From an uncultured Bacilli bacterium (GTDB lineage: Bacteria; Bacillota_I; Bacilli_A; RF39; UBA660): 64,000 nt of DNA. Below the pieces are notes generated by a model. The model made no database searches. It saw only the letters and a program-made list of their open reading frames with translations, and had not been told where the DNA came from. Shown one piece after another: positions 15,392 through 24,264 of the stretch (the stretch's first letter is position 1; each line of letters opens with the position of its first letter). Both the position numbers and the translations under genes were made by a program. The stretch covers positions 1 through 64,000 of the forward strand of contig CAKPSB010000005.1 of NCBI GenBank assembly GCA_934183155.1. The letters are read 5' to 3'.

Positions 15392-17146
15392 ATGTTTGGA
15401 AAAATACTTTATATAAGTGATACTGAAGCGCATGTTCAAGTGCCACAAGGTGGTGCTATTTCGACTAATTTAATGAATATGCATGTTATATTTGAAGATG
15501 AAAAGAAAAAAATATTAGGTGAAGTTGAAGATATTAGTGATAGTCTTATTAAAATTAGGTTTTTAGGTGAAATTACTAATGGAAGATTTGTTGGTGGTGT
15601 TATTAGAAAACCAACTTTTAATTCTAATATTCGTTTGATTAACAATGATGAAGTTGGTATGATTGTTGGTGAGGATAATAGTTCATCTTTTGTTTTAGGA
15701 GAAAGTCCACTTTATGATAATCATCCAATTAGAGTAGATATAAACGATTTATTTAGTAGTCATATGGCTATATTTGGTAATAGTGGTTCTGGTAAATCAT
15801 GTGGTGTGGCTAGACTTTTACAAAATGTTTTTTCTAATCCAAAATTACTACCATTTAGGGCTAATTTCTTTATATTTGATGCTTATGGTGAGTATCATAA
15901 TGCTCTTCAAAATATCGACAAAATAAATCCTAATTTAAATTTTAAATTTTATACTACAAATGTTAATCAAACAGATGGAGAAGTTTTGTCTATACCAATT
16001 TGGCTTTTAGATATTGATGATTGGGCTTTACTTTTAAGAGCTGAGAGACATTCACAGTTAACGATTATTGAAAGAATGTTAAAGTTGGTTAATATTTTTG
16101 CTACTGATGATGATATTAGTAATAGATTTAAGAATCATTTGATTGCAAAAGCTATTATGACTATTTTATATACTAATCAAACGGCTAGTAGTAAAAGAAA
16201 TGATGTATTTAAAATTTTGGCTACTTGTTCTACGCCTCAGTTTAACTTAGAAGCACCTGTTAAGGGAATTGGATATACTAGAAAATTTAGAGAATGCTTT
16301 ACTATTGATACCCAAGGACAATTTCCTGAAAGTATTTTAATGACGGAGTATGTTACTAGTTTTATTGATGAAAGTTTAGATAAATATGAACCTTCTGAAT
16401 TTAAATATTTTACATTAGAAGATTTGGAAAAAGCTTTGGAGTTTACTTTAATAAGTGAGGGACTTTTAAATAATGAGGAGACTTATTCTGACGCTATTAC
16501 TTTAAAAGTTCGTCTTCATTCTTTAACAATATCTGAAAATTCAAGATATTTACGTTATCCATCATTTGTTACTATGGAAAATTATATTGCTTCATTGGTT
16601 GCTAAAAATGGTAAAAAAGCTCAAATAATTAATTTTAATTTGGAAGATGTTGAAGATTGGTTTGCAAAAGTTGTTGTTAAACTATATACAAAAATGTTGT
16701 TTAATTTTGCTAAAAGGTTAAAAAATAGAGCATCTATTCCATTTCATATTTTTGTTGAAGAAGCTCATAGATATGTTCAAAATGATGGAGATGTGGAATT
16801 GATTGGTTATAATATATTTGAAAGAGCGTCTAAGGAAGGACGCAAATATGGGTTGATATTTAATTTAATTTCACAAAGACCGGTTGAAATATCTGATACA
16901 GTTATTTCGCAATGTGCTAATTTTTTGATTTTTAAAATAACTCATCCTTTGGATTTAGATTATATTACGAAAATGCTTCCAAATATTTCAGCAGATATTG
17001 TTGAAAAACAAAAAACTTTACAGCCAGGAACTTGTATGGCTTTTGGTTCGGCTTTTAAAATACCAACAATTGTTAGAATGCAAATGCCTGATCCAGCACC
17101 ATCAAGTAGTAGTTGTGATGTATTTAATACTTGGAAGGCAAATTAA
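15392..17146 (+). CDS. HerA/DUF87-family ATPase
   Basis: 584 residues. An N-terminal HAS-barrel-like beta region (about 1-110) precedes a P-loop ATPase with Walker A GNSGSGKS (about 130-137), FIFDAYGEY, Walker B FHIFVEEAHRYV (about 450-461), SQRP and a C-terminal GSAFKIPTIVRMQMP. HerA-type hexameric translocases pump DNA during end resection or in defence systems. No NurA-like nuclease gene is adjacent, so it stands alone in the SRP operon. It ends at a terminator before tRNA-Arg. Confidence 0.85.
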   Translation: MFGKILYISDTEAHVQVPQGGAISTNLMNMHVIFEDEKKKILGEVEDISDSLIKIRFLGEITNGRFVGGVIRKPTFNSNIRLINNDEVGMIVGEDNSSSFVLGESPLYDNHPIRVDINDLFSSHMAIFGNSGSGKSCGVARLLQNVFSNPKLLPFRANFFIFDAYGEYHNALQNIDKINPNLNFKFYTTNVNQTDGEVLSIPIWLLDIDDWALLLRAERHSQLTIIERMLKLVNIFATDDDISNRFKNHLIAKAIMTILYTNQTASSKRNDVFKILATCSTPQFNLEAPVKGIGYTRKFRECFTIDTQGQFPESILMTEYVTSFIDESLDKYEPSEFKYFTLEDLEKALEFTLISEGLLNNEETYSDAITLKVRLHSLTISENSRYLRYPSFVTMENYIASLVAKNGKKAQIINFNLEDVEDWFAKVVVKLYTKMLFNFAKRLKNRASIPFHIFVEEAHRYVQNDGDVELIGYNIFERASKEGRKYGLIFNLISQRPVEISDTVISQCANFLIFKITHPLDLDYITKMLPNISADIVEKQKTLQPGTCMAFGSAFKIPTIVRMQMPDPAPSSSSCDVFNTWKAN

Positions 17147-17165
17147 CAATATTAAAATAGATATT

Positions 17166-17188
17166 AGGCTAGTTTTTAAGCCTTTTTC
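17166..17188 (+). terminator. Terminator after the HerA-like gene
   Basis: AGGCT/AGCCT inverted repeat followed by T5. The stem is short (5 bp), but the position between two transcription units fits. Confidence 0.6.
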
Positions 17189-17193
17189 TATGG

Positions 17194-17199
17194 TATAAT
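17194..17199 (+). promoter_or_regulatory. -10 element (TATAAT) of tRNA-Arg
   Basis: TATAAT ends 10 bases before the tRNA 5' end. No good -35 is visible at the expected distance. Confidence 0.55.
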
Positions 17200-17209
17200 T
17201 AATATGGTT

Positions 17210-17284
17210 GTTCAAGTAGCTTAATGGATAAAGTATTCCCCTCCGAAGGGAATGATAGGAGTTCGATTCTCCTCTTGAACGCCA
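17210..17284 (+). tRNA. tRNA-Arg (anticodon CCG)
   Basis: A full cloverleaf: acceptor stem GTTCAAG/CTTGAAC, anticodon stem TTCCC/GGGAA with loop CTCCGAA, T-loop GTTCGATTC, and an encoded CCA end. The anticodon CCG reads the rare codon CGG. No terminator separates it from ackA, 45 bases downstream, so the two may share a transcript. Confidence 0.93.
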
Positions 17285-17329
17285 TTAATTTAATTTTTAT
17301 TTGAAAAAAATGTAGTAGGAGGAAATAAT

Positions 17330-18520
17330 ATGAAAATAATTTCAATTAATGCAGGCAGTAGTTCTCTTAAATTTAGTTTATTTAATATGGATGATGAGTC
17401 TGTTATTGCTAGTGGTGTTTTCGAACGTATTGGAAAAAGCGCAGGTATGGGCGAGTATACTATTAAGTTTAATGGAGAAAAAATAGTAAAATCAGCTTTA
17501 TTAGCTGATCATAGTGAAGCTGTTAAAATATTACTTGATAGTTTAACAGAACTAGGAATTGTAAAATCATTAAAGGAAATTGATGGAGTTGGTCATCGCG
17601 TTGTTCAAGGAAAAGATTTATTTGATAAATCTGTTGTTGTAGATGATGATGTTTGGAAGAAGCTTGATTCTATTAAGCATTTTGCTCCTTTACATAATCC
17701 GGCTAATATGCTTGGAATTGAAGCTTTTCGAAAGGCTTTACCAGAAGCTGTTAATACAGTTGTTTTTGATACAGCGTTTCATCAAACTATGAAGCCTGAG
17801 CAATATTTGTATGCTGTGCCATATGAATGGTATGAAAAATATGGTATTAGAAAATATGGAGCTCATGGAACTAGTCATAGATATATTGCCGAAACAGTTT
17901 CTAATCTTTTAAATACTAATAGTTATAAGTTAATTAGTTGTCATATTGGCAATGGTGGGTCTATTACGGCTATTAAAGATGGAAAATGTGTTGATACTTC
18001 TATGGGATTTACACCACTTGCTGGTATTATGATGGGTACTCGTTGTGGTGATATTGATCCATCTATTATACCGCCTGTTATGGAAAATGAAAAAAAAGAT
18101 ATTAATGAAATTATGAATGATTTAAATAAACATAGTGGTGTTTTAGGTATGAGTGGCATTAGTAGTGATATGCGTGATTTAGAAGAAGCTGTATTAGAAG
18201 GAAATGAAAGAGCTATTGAGACATATAATAAATATGCTAGAAGAATAACTGATTATATTGCTCAATATTATGTTTTGTTAGGTGGCGCAGATGCTATTGT
18301 CTTTACTGCTGGATGTGGAGAAAACAGTCCGTTACTTCGTCAAAAAGTGTGTGATAATCTAAAATGTTTAGGTGTTAAACTTGACGATGAAAAGAATAAT
18401 GTTCGTGGTAAACTTACAACAATTAGTACAGATGATTCTAGAATAAAGGTTTTTGTTGTTCCTACTGATGAAGAGTTAATGATTGCTAGAGATACTTTAG
18501 ATTTAATTAAAACTTTATAG
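17330..18520 (+). CDS. ackA: Acetate kinase
   Basis: A 396-residue ASKHA-fold kinase. N-terminal NAGSSSLKFSLF, GHRVVQG, FDTAFHQTM, YGAHGTSHR, CHIGNGGS and a C-terminal TAGCGENS are all present. It converts acetyl phosphate and ADP to acetate and ATP. With the phosphoketolase at 26089-28386 it would form an ATP-yielding route from xylulose-5-P or fructose-6-P. Starts behind AGGAGG. Confidence 0.96.
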   Translation: MKIISINAGSSSLKFSLFNMDDESVIASGVFERIGKSAGMGEYTIKFNGEKIVKSALLADHSEAVKILLDSLTELGIVKSLKEIDGVGHRVVQGKDLFDKSVVVDDDVWKKLDSIKHFAPLHNPANMLGIEAFRKALPEAVNTVVFDTAFHQTMKPEQYLYAVPYEWYEKYGIRKYGAHGTSHRYIAETVSNLLNTNSYKLISCHIGNGGSITAIKDGKCVDTSMGFTPLAGIMMGTRCGDIDPSIIPPVMENEKKDINEIMNDLNKHSGVLGMSGISSDMRDLEEAVLEGNERAIETYNKYARRITDYIAQYYVLLGGADAIVFTAGCGENSPLLRQKVCDNLKCLGVKLDDEKNNVRGKLTTISTDDSRIKVFVVPTDEELMIARDTLDLIKTL

Positions 18521-18531
18521 ACACTTTTGAG

Positions 18532-18559
18532 ATAATCAGAAAATTTTTCTGATTATTTT
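18532..18559 (+). terminator. Terminator of ackA
   Basis: A strong inverted repeat ATAATCAGA/TCTGATTAT, ending in ATTTTGTTT, 11 bases after the ackA stop. Confidence 0.85.
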
Positions 18560-18629
18560 GTTTAAATTTAATAAAAGCTGATTTATTAATTAAATTCCTC
18601 AGTTAACTTTGAAAGTTAAAAGTATTATC

Positions 18630-18658
18630 TTGACAAAAATTAAATAGACTACTAAAAT
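18630..18658 (+). promoter_or_regulatory. Promoter of the thrS T-box operon
   Basis: TTGACA (18630-18635), a 17-bp spacer and TAAAAT (18653-18658), just ahead of the T-box stem I. Confidence 0.8.
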
Positions 18659-18664
18659 ATAAAT

Positions 18665-18878
18665 AAATGTTTTGATTGAGACATGATTATTAATAGATAT
18701 TAAAAGCGAGTTTAGGTTGGTGTAAGCTAAATAAATATAATTTAATAATTACTACTCATGAACAGATTTTCGAAAGAATATTCCGGGTACTATCCGTTAA
18801 AATAGTTAATTAAGTGATAAAGTAGGATGGTACCGCGTTCATACGCTCCTAGCATATTGTTTTTGCTGGGGGATTTTT
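18665..18878 (+). promoter_or_regulatory. T-box riboswitch leader, threonine
   Basis: Stem I carries GGTTGGTG (about 18715-18722). The bottom helix CATGA/TCATG brackets a specifier loop holding ACT (18751-18753), a Thr codon, followed by a purine. The T-box TAGGATGGTACCGCG lies at 18823-18837. The terminator pairs 18846-18854 with 18864-18872 and runs into T6. The G5 in the 3' arm is also the only ribosome-binding site for the next start, so the hairpin hides it as well. thrS is the second gene downstream. Confidence 0.92.
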
Positions 18879-18879
18879 T

Positions 18880-19260
18880 GTGGAAAAAAAGGTATTAAGA
18901 AAAATGCATAATATGGATATGAGACATTTTTTAATTAAATATTATGAAATTGATAATGAGATGTTGTTAGAACTTTTTTGCAAGGCAACACATAAGCAAT
19001 TAAAACAAATAGCACCATTTTATGGTATAGATTTAGTTAAAACAAGTTTTGATTATGTGACTGTTGAGCATATTCAAACTGGAGCAATTATTTTAGTAAG
19101 TGATTGCTTTGGACATTTGGCTCCTTATATTAATCCATTAAGATTATTTGAAAAGGAAAATTATGATACTGATTTAGAGTCATTTGATTATGCATTAAAG
19201 GAAAATTGTAATTTCGATAAAAAGGGCAGACAAAAGAATTTAAATAGGAGGGAACATTAA
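18880..19260 (+). CDS. Hypothetical protein between T-box and thrS
   Basis: 126 residues from GTG 18880, or 118 from ATG 18904 (MHNMDMRHF). The G-rich 3' arm of the T-box terminator is suitably placed as ribosome-binding site for GTG 18880. The protein is acidic/aromatic with no signal peptide or membrane segment; the C-terminus is basic. It ends one base before thrS and should be controlled by threonine tRNA charging. No family recognised. Confidence 0.65.
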   Translation: MEKKVLRKMHNMDMRHFLIKYYEIDNEMLLELFCKATHKQLKQIAPFYGIDLVKTSFDYVTVEHIQTGAIILVSDCFGHLAPYINPLRLFEKENYDTDLESFDYALKENCNFDKKGRQKNLNRREH

Positions 19261-19261
19261 A

Positions 19262-21013
19262 ATGGTAAATATTAAAGAAGATGAATATTTAAGTAAGTTA
19301 AATCATAGTTGTGCTCATTTAATGGCACAAGCAATAAGACATTTATATCCAAAGGCGAAATTTTGGGTAGGACCAGTTATTGAAGAAGGTTTTTATTATG
19401 ATGTTGATTTAGGGGATTATACATTAACTGATGAAGATTTAGAAAAAATATCAAAAGAAATGAAAAAGTTAGCTAAAGATGGTAAAAAAATAATAAGAAG
19501 AGAAATTTCAAAAAGTGAAGCTTTAGAAATGTTTAAAGATGATCCTTATAAGGTAGAAATAATAAAAGAACTTCCAGAAAATGAGATTATAAGTTGCTAT
19601 AGCCAAGGTGATTTTACTGATTTGTGTAGGGGACCACATGTTGATACTGTAAAGGAATGTAAGAATTTTAAATTATTAAAGTTTAGTGGTTCATATTATA
19701 AGGGTGATTCTAAAAATAAAGTTCTTCAGAGAATATATGGTGTATGTTTTAAAACTAAGGAAGATTTAGATGAGCATTTAAAACAATTAGAAGAGGCTAA
19801 GGAAAGAGATCATCGTAAGTTAGGTAAGCAATTAGATATATTTATGTTTTCTGATTTAGTTGGTAAAGGTCTTCCTATGTGGCTTCCAAATGGTTTTACT
19901 ATTAGAAAATTATTAATTGATTATATAACTGATAAAGAAATAAAACATGGATATAAACATGTATATACGCCATCATTAGGAAGTGTTGATTTATATAAGA
20001 CGTCTGGTCATTGGGAACATTATAAAGATGATATGTTTCCTGAGATGAGGTTAGATAATGAATCATATGTGTTGAGGCCTATGAATTGTCCACATCACAT
20101 GATGATGTATCAAAATCATCTTCATTCTTATAAAGATCTTCCAATTAGAATAGCTGAGGTTGCTAATGATTTTAGATTTGAAGCTTCAGGAGCTTTATGT
20201 GGAATAGAAAGAACAAGAGCTTTTACTCAAAATGATTCTCATATTTTTTGTACACCTGATCAAATAAAATCAGAATTTAAGGCAGTTATAGATTTAATAT
20301 TAGAAGTATATAAGGACTTTGGTTTTAAAGATTATAAATTTAGATTGTCTTTAAGAGATAAGAATAATAAGGAAAAGTATTTTGGTAATGATGAGCTGTG
20401 GGAAAAGTCTGAAAATGAACTTCGAGAGGTTTTAAAAGAAATACACGCTGATTATTATGAAGCGGAAGGTGAAGCTGCATTTTATGGACCTAAGTTAGAT
20501 GTTCAAGTGAAAAGTGCGATTGGTCATGATGTAACTTTATCAACTGTGCAGTTAGATTATCAATTACCAGAACGCTTTGAATTAACTTATGTATCAGAAG
20601 ATGGAAGTAAAAAAAGACCAGTTGTTATTCATCGTGCGATTTTAGGCTCTTTGGATAGATTTATTGCATTTTTAATAGAAGAGACTAAAGGAGTATTTCC
20701 ATTTTGGCTTGCACCAACGCAAGTATCTGTTATACCGGTTAATAGCGTGTATCATTTAGATTATGCAAGGGATATAGTTATGAAGTTAAATGATGCTGGT
20801 ATTAGAGTTAATTTAGATGATAGAGATGAAAAATTAGGATATAGATTAAGAGAAAGTGTTACTAAAAAAATACCTTATGTTTTAATAATTGGTGATAAGG
20901 AAAAAGAAGAAAATATTATAAGTTTTAGAAAATATGGAAGTCAAGATACAAATAGCTTAGATTTAGATAATTTTATTCAAGAGTTGCATAAATTAATAGG
21001 GGAAAGAAGGTAG
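19262..21013 (+). CDS. thrS: Threonyl-tRNA synthetase lacking the TGS domain
   Basis: A 583-residue class II synthetase, about 60 shorter than most bacterial ThrRS. The editing domain has HSCAHLMAQA near residue 14 and TDLCRGPHV. The catalytic core has PMNCPHHMMMY (zinc Cys), FRFEASGALCGIERTRAF (motif 2) and HRAILGSLDRF (motif 3), then an anticodon-binding domain. The protein begins directly at the editing domain, so the N-terminal TGS domain is absent; the stop and start context leave no room for it. It is second in the threonine T-box operon. Confidence 0.94.
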   Translation: MVNIKEDEYLSKLNHSCAHLMAQAIRHLYPKAKFWVGPVIEEGFYYDVDLGDYTLTDEDLEKISKEMKKLAKDGKKIIRREISKSEALEMFKDDPYKVEIIKELPENEIISCYSQGDFTDLCRGPHVDTVKECKNFKLLKFSGSYYKGDSKNKVLQRIYGVCFKTKEDLDEHLKQLEEAKERDHRKLGKQLDIFMFSDLVGKGLPMWLPNGFTIRKLLIDYITDKEIKHGYKHVYTPSLGSVDLYKTSGHWEHYKDDMFPEMRLDNESYVLRPMNCPHHMMMYQNHLHSYKDLPIRIAEVANDFRFEASGALCGIERTRAFTQNDSHIFCTPDQIKSEFKAVIDLILEVYKDFGFKDYKFRLSLRDKNNKEKYFGNDELWEKSENELREVLKEIHADYYEAEGEAAFYGPKLDVQVKSAIGHDVTLSTVQLDYQLPERFELTYVSEDGSKKRPVVIHRAILGSLDRFIAFLIEETKGVFPFWLAPTQVSVIPVNSVYHLDYARDIVMKLNDAGIRVNLDDRDEKLGYRLRESVTKKIPYVLIIGDKEKEENIISFRKYGSQDTNSLDLDNFIQELHKLIGERR

Positions 21014-21017
21014 TATT

Positions 21018-21830
21018 ATGCTTGGGGCGATTATTGGTGATTTAGCTGGTTCTATTTATGAATATGATGAGTATAATAAAAAAAATATTGATAGAACTTG
21101 TGAAGTTTTAACAAAGGATAATTTGATAGAAAAGGATAGTTTTTATACTGATGATACAGTTTTAACTATGGCTATATTGGACGCTATATTAGAAGAAAAG
21201 GATTATGCAGATTCTTTAAAACAGTATGTATTAAAGTATAAAGATTATATTCCTAATACTAAGGCTAACCATTTCGAAAATTTATTTTCACCAAACTTTA
21301 TAAAATGGTGTCAAGGTAGTGAAGAAAAAAGTAGTTATGGTAATGGGGCTTTAATGAGAGTTTCACCAATTGGTTATTTATATAATAGTTTTGATGAAGT
21401 GATAGATGAAACTAAAAAGGCAACAATGCCTTCTCATAATTCTTCATTAGCGCTTTCTGGTGCAGAAGTTTTAAATGCTATTATTTATAATTTTAGACAA
21501 GGAACTAATTTTGATAAAATGAAAATTATTTTTTGTCCAAGTTCAACACCAATTGATAAGATGCGACTTACTAATGAGTTTGATTCAAGCTGTTTAGTTT
21601 TTGAAAAATGCAAAAGTGTTTTATTTCAAAGTAATAGTTTTGAAGATGCTTTAAGGAAAGCTGTTTCTTTGGGTGGAGCGACTGGTACAATTGGAGCAAT
21701 TACTGGTTCCATGGCTGAGGCATATTATGGTATTCCTGAGCATTTAAAGGATCAGGCTTTAGCAAAGTTGCCTAATGAGTTTATTGATAAATTAAATAAT
21801 GGTTATGCAAAAATAAAAAAATTAAATTGA
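21018..21830 (+). CDS. ADP-ribosylglycohydrolase family protein
   Basis: A 270-residue DraG-like protein with metal-binding motifs: N-terminal GAIIGDLAGSIYE, FYTDDTVLTMA, and YGNGALMRVSPIGY, then GGATGTIGAITGSMAEAYYG near the C-terminus. Family enzymes remove ADP-ribose from proteins, nucleic acids or small molecules with Mg2+. It lies 4 bases after thrS and just before lysS, so it shares the T-box transcript. The substrate is unknown. I see no ADP-ribosyltransferase in the window. Confidence 0.88.
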   Translation: MLGAIIGDLAGSIYEYDEYNKKNIDRTCEVLTKDNLIEKDSFYTDDTVLTMAILDAILEEKDYADSLKQYVLKYKDYIPNTKANHFENLFSPNFIKWCQGSEEKSSYGNGALMRVSPIGYLYNSFDEVIDETKKATMPSHNSSLALSGAEVLNAIIYNFRQGTNFDKMKIIFCPSSTPIDKMRLTNEFDSSCLVFEKCKSVLFQSNSFEDALRKAVSLGGATGTIGAITGSMAEAYYGIPEHLKDQALAKLPNEFIDKLNNGYAKIKKLN

Positions 21831-21846
21831 TAGGAGATGAGATTGA

Positions 21847-23736
21847 GTGAGAGAATTTACGGAACAAGAAAAAGTAAGAAGAGAAAAAGTTAATGAGTTA
21901 ATTAGTAAAGGTGTTAAACCGTTTGGTGGTCGTTTTGATGTGACTTCTAATTCTAAAATAATTAAGGATGAATATTCTAATCAAAGCAAAGAACAATTAG
22001 AACAATTGAAAAAGTTTGTTGTGATTGCTGGTAGAATTATGACAAAAAGAAGAAAGGGTAAAGCAGGATTCTTTCATATTCAAGATAAATATGGACAAAT
22101 ACAAATATATATCAGTATAAATGAGGTTGGCGAGGAAGAGTATGATTTATTTAAAGCTTCTGATTTGGGTGATATTGTAGGTATTGAAGGCTTTGTTTTT
22201 AAAACTAACACTGGTGAATTAAGTGTTCATGCTACTAAATTTGTTCATTTAGTTAAAGCTTTAAAACCATTGCCAGAAAAATATCATGGTTTAACTGATG
22301 TTGAAGAAAGGTATAGAAGAAGATATGTTGATTTAATTATGAATGAGGAATCAAGAAAAATAGCTTTTACTAGACCTAAAATAATTAGAACAATTCAAAG
22401 GTATTTAGATAATTTAGGTTATACTGAAGTAGAAACACCTATTTTAAATCCAATTTTAGGAGGAGCGGCAGCTAAACCGTTTATAACACATCATAATGCT
22501 TTAGATATGCCTTTTTATCTACGAATAGCTACGGAACTTCCTTTAAAGAGATTATTAGTTGGTGGAATGGACGCTGTTTATGAAATAGGACGAATTTTTA
22601 GAAATGAGGGCGTTGATAAAAAACATAATCCTGAATTTACTAGTATTGAACTTTATAAAGCTTATTCTGATATGTATGGAATGATGGATGTTGCGGAAGG
22701 TATTTTTAGTGAAGTTTGTAAAACAATTCATAATACATATGAAATAGATTATATGGGACATCATTTAAATTTAGCTCCTGGTTATAAAAGAATTCATATG
22801 GTAGATGCTATAAAAGAAGCTTGTGGAGTTGATTTTTGGAAACAAATGAGTTTAGATGAAGCAAAACAATTAGCGCAAAAATATGGTGTAGAGATAGAAC
22901 CTCATTTTGAGTTTGGTCATATTGTTAATGCTTTCTTTGAAAAATTTGTTGAAGAGACTTTAATAAATCCAACTTTTGTATATGGTCATCCAGTAGAAAT
23001 TTCGCCACTTGCTTGTAAAAGTAGTGATCCAAGATTTACTGAAAGATTTGAATTATTTATTTGTGGTATGGAGTTTGGTAATGCTTTTACAGAATTGAAT
23101 GATCCAATAGATCAGTTTGAAAGATTTGAAAATCAATTAAAGGAACGTGAATTAGGTAACGATGAAGCTAATGAAATGGATTTGGATTTTGTTGAAGCTT
23201 TAGAGTATGGTATGCCACCTGCTGGTGGAATGGGAATTGGTATTGATCGTTTAGTTATGCTTATGACTGGTGCTGAGACTATTAGGGAAGTTTTGTTATT
23301 TCCACATATGAAAAATAGAAAAGATGTTAAAAATACTTTGAAAACTATTGAAAAGCCTAAAATAGATTATTCAAAGATTAAGGTTGAACCATTATTTGAG
23401 GATTTTGTTGATTTTGAAACATTTTCTAAATGTGATTTTAGAGTAGTTAAAGTGTTAGACTGCACTGCTGTTAATAAAAGTAAAAAATTGCTTAAGTTTA
23501 AATTAGATGATGGAATTGGTGAAAGAGTTATTTTAAGTGGTATTCATATGTATTATGAACCAGAAGAGTTAATTGGTAAGAACTTAATTGCTATTACTAA
23601 TTTACCTCCTAGAAAAATGATGGGAATTGATTCTGAAGGTATGCTTTTAAGTGCTATTTGTGAAGAAAATGGCGTAGAAAAATTAAATTTATTGATGGTA
23701 GATGATAAAATTCCAGTTGGTTCTAAATTATATTAA
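21847..23736 (+). CDS. lysS: Lysyl-tRNA synthetase fused to a C-terminal tRNA-binding domain
   Basis: 629 residues, about 130 more than ordinary bacterial LysRS. The N-terminal OB-fold anticodon domain has KAGFFHIQDKYGQIQIY. The catalytic core has FRNEGVDKKHNPEFTSIE (motif 2) and GMGIGIDRLVMLMTG (motif 3). From about residue 513 a separate EMAPII/Trbp111-like OB domain follows (FRVVKVLDC, VILSGI, NLPPRKMMGI, SEGMLLSA), as found at the end of MetRS. It would add non-specific tRNA affinity. The start is GTG 21847 after AGGAGATGAG; a TGA immediately precedes it. Likely in the threonine T-box operon. Confidence 0.93.
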   Translation: MREFTEQEKVRREKVNELISKGVKPFGGRFDVTSNSKIIKDEYSNQSKEQLEQLKKFVVIAGRIMTKRRKGKAGFFHIQDKYGQIQIYISINEVGEEEYDLFKASDLGDIVGIEGFVFKTNTGELSVHATKFVHLVKALKPLPEKYHGLTDVEERYRRRYVDLIMNEESRKIAFTRPKIIRTIQRYLDNLGYTEVETPILNPILGGAAAKPFITHHNALDMPFYLRIATELPLKRLLVGGMDAVYEIGRIFRNEGVDKKHNPEFTSIELYKAYSDMYGMMDVAEGIFSEVCKTIHNTYEIDYMGHHLNLAPGYKRIHMVDAIKEACGVDFWKQMSLDEAKQLAQKYGVEIEPHFEFGHIVNAFFEKFVEETLINPTFVYGHPVEISPLACKSSDPRFTERFELFICGMEFGNAFTELNDPIDQFERFENQLKERELGNDEANEMDLDFVEALEYGMPPAGGMGIGIDRLVMLMTGAETIREVLLFPHMKNRKDVKNTLKTIEKPKIDYSKIKVEPLFEDFVDFETFSKCDFRVVKVLDCTAVNKSKKLLKFKLDDGIGERVILSGIHMYYEPEELIGKNLIAITNLPPRKMMGIDSEGMLLSAICEENGVEKLNLLMVDDKIPVGSKLY

Positions 23737-23745
23737 AAAAATGAT

Positions 23746-23769
23746 AAAAGACTTTTAAGTCTTTTTTTC
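23746..23769 (+). terminator. Terminator of the thrS-lysS operon
   Basis: AAAGACTT/AAGTCTTT hairpin followed by T7. Confidence 0.85.
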
Positions 23770-23813
23770 TTTATAAAAATATATTATAATTAACTATAGA
23801 AAGTAGGTATAAT

Positions 23814-24206
23814 ATGAATAGAAAAGCATTTACTTTAATTGAACTTTTGACAGTTATTGCTATTATTGCTATTGTTGCTTTAATTACTGTACCTGTTGTA
23901 ACAAATGTTATTAGTTCATCTGAAAAAAATTCTTTTGCCAGAAGTGTTGAACAGCTTAAAAATGTTGTTGATATGGATTATAACGAATATGCTAGAAGTG
24001 GCGAAGTAGTTTATAAATATCAAGACAATGAACTTATTTGTTTAAAATGTAATAATGATAGTGATTTAAAGCTTGATTTTACTGGCAAAATAAAAGATGG
24101 CTTTGGAACAATAAAAAATAATGAAGGAGAAATAACTTTAGATATTGAAAATAGTAATTATAAGGCTTCAAATGTTAATGATAAAGTTGTAGTGACTAAA
24201 AAATAA
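23814..24206 (+). CDS. Type IV prepilin-like protein
   Basis: 130 residues. The N-terminus MNRKAFTLIELLTVIAIIAI has a short basic leader, Ala instead of Gly before Phe+1, Glu+5 and a hydrophobic helix. The C-terminal part is polar with a CLKC pair (about residue 73). A -10 (TATAAT 23785-23790) lies just upstream with no other gene on the transcript before it. The Ala at -1 is accepted by some prepilin peptidases. It resembles the proteins at 223-585 and 36832-37251. Confidence 0.8.
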   Translation: MNRKAFTLIELLTVIAIIAIVALITVPVVTNVISSSEKNSFARSVEQLKNVVDMDYNEYARSGEVVYKYQDNELICLKCNNDSDLKLDFTGKIKDGFGTIKNNEGEITLDIENSNYKASNVNDKVVVTKK

Positions 24207-24264
24207 TCATAAAATAATTATCTCTTAATATAATTAAGTAGAAAATGCTTTAGGAGGGATAATA

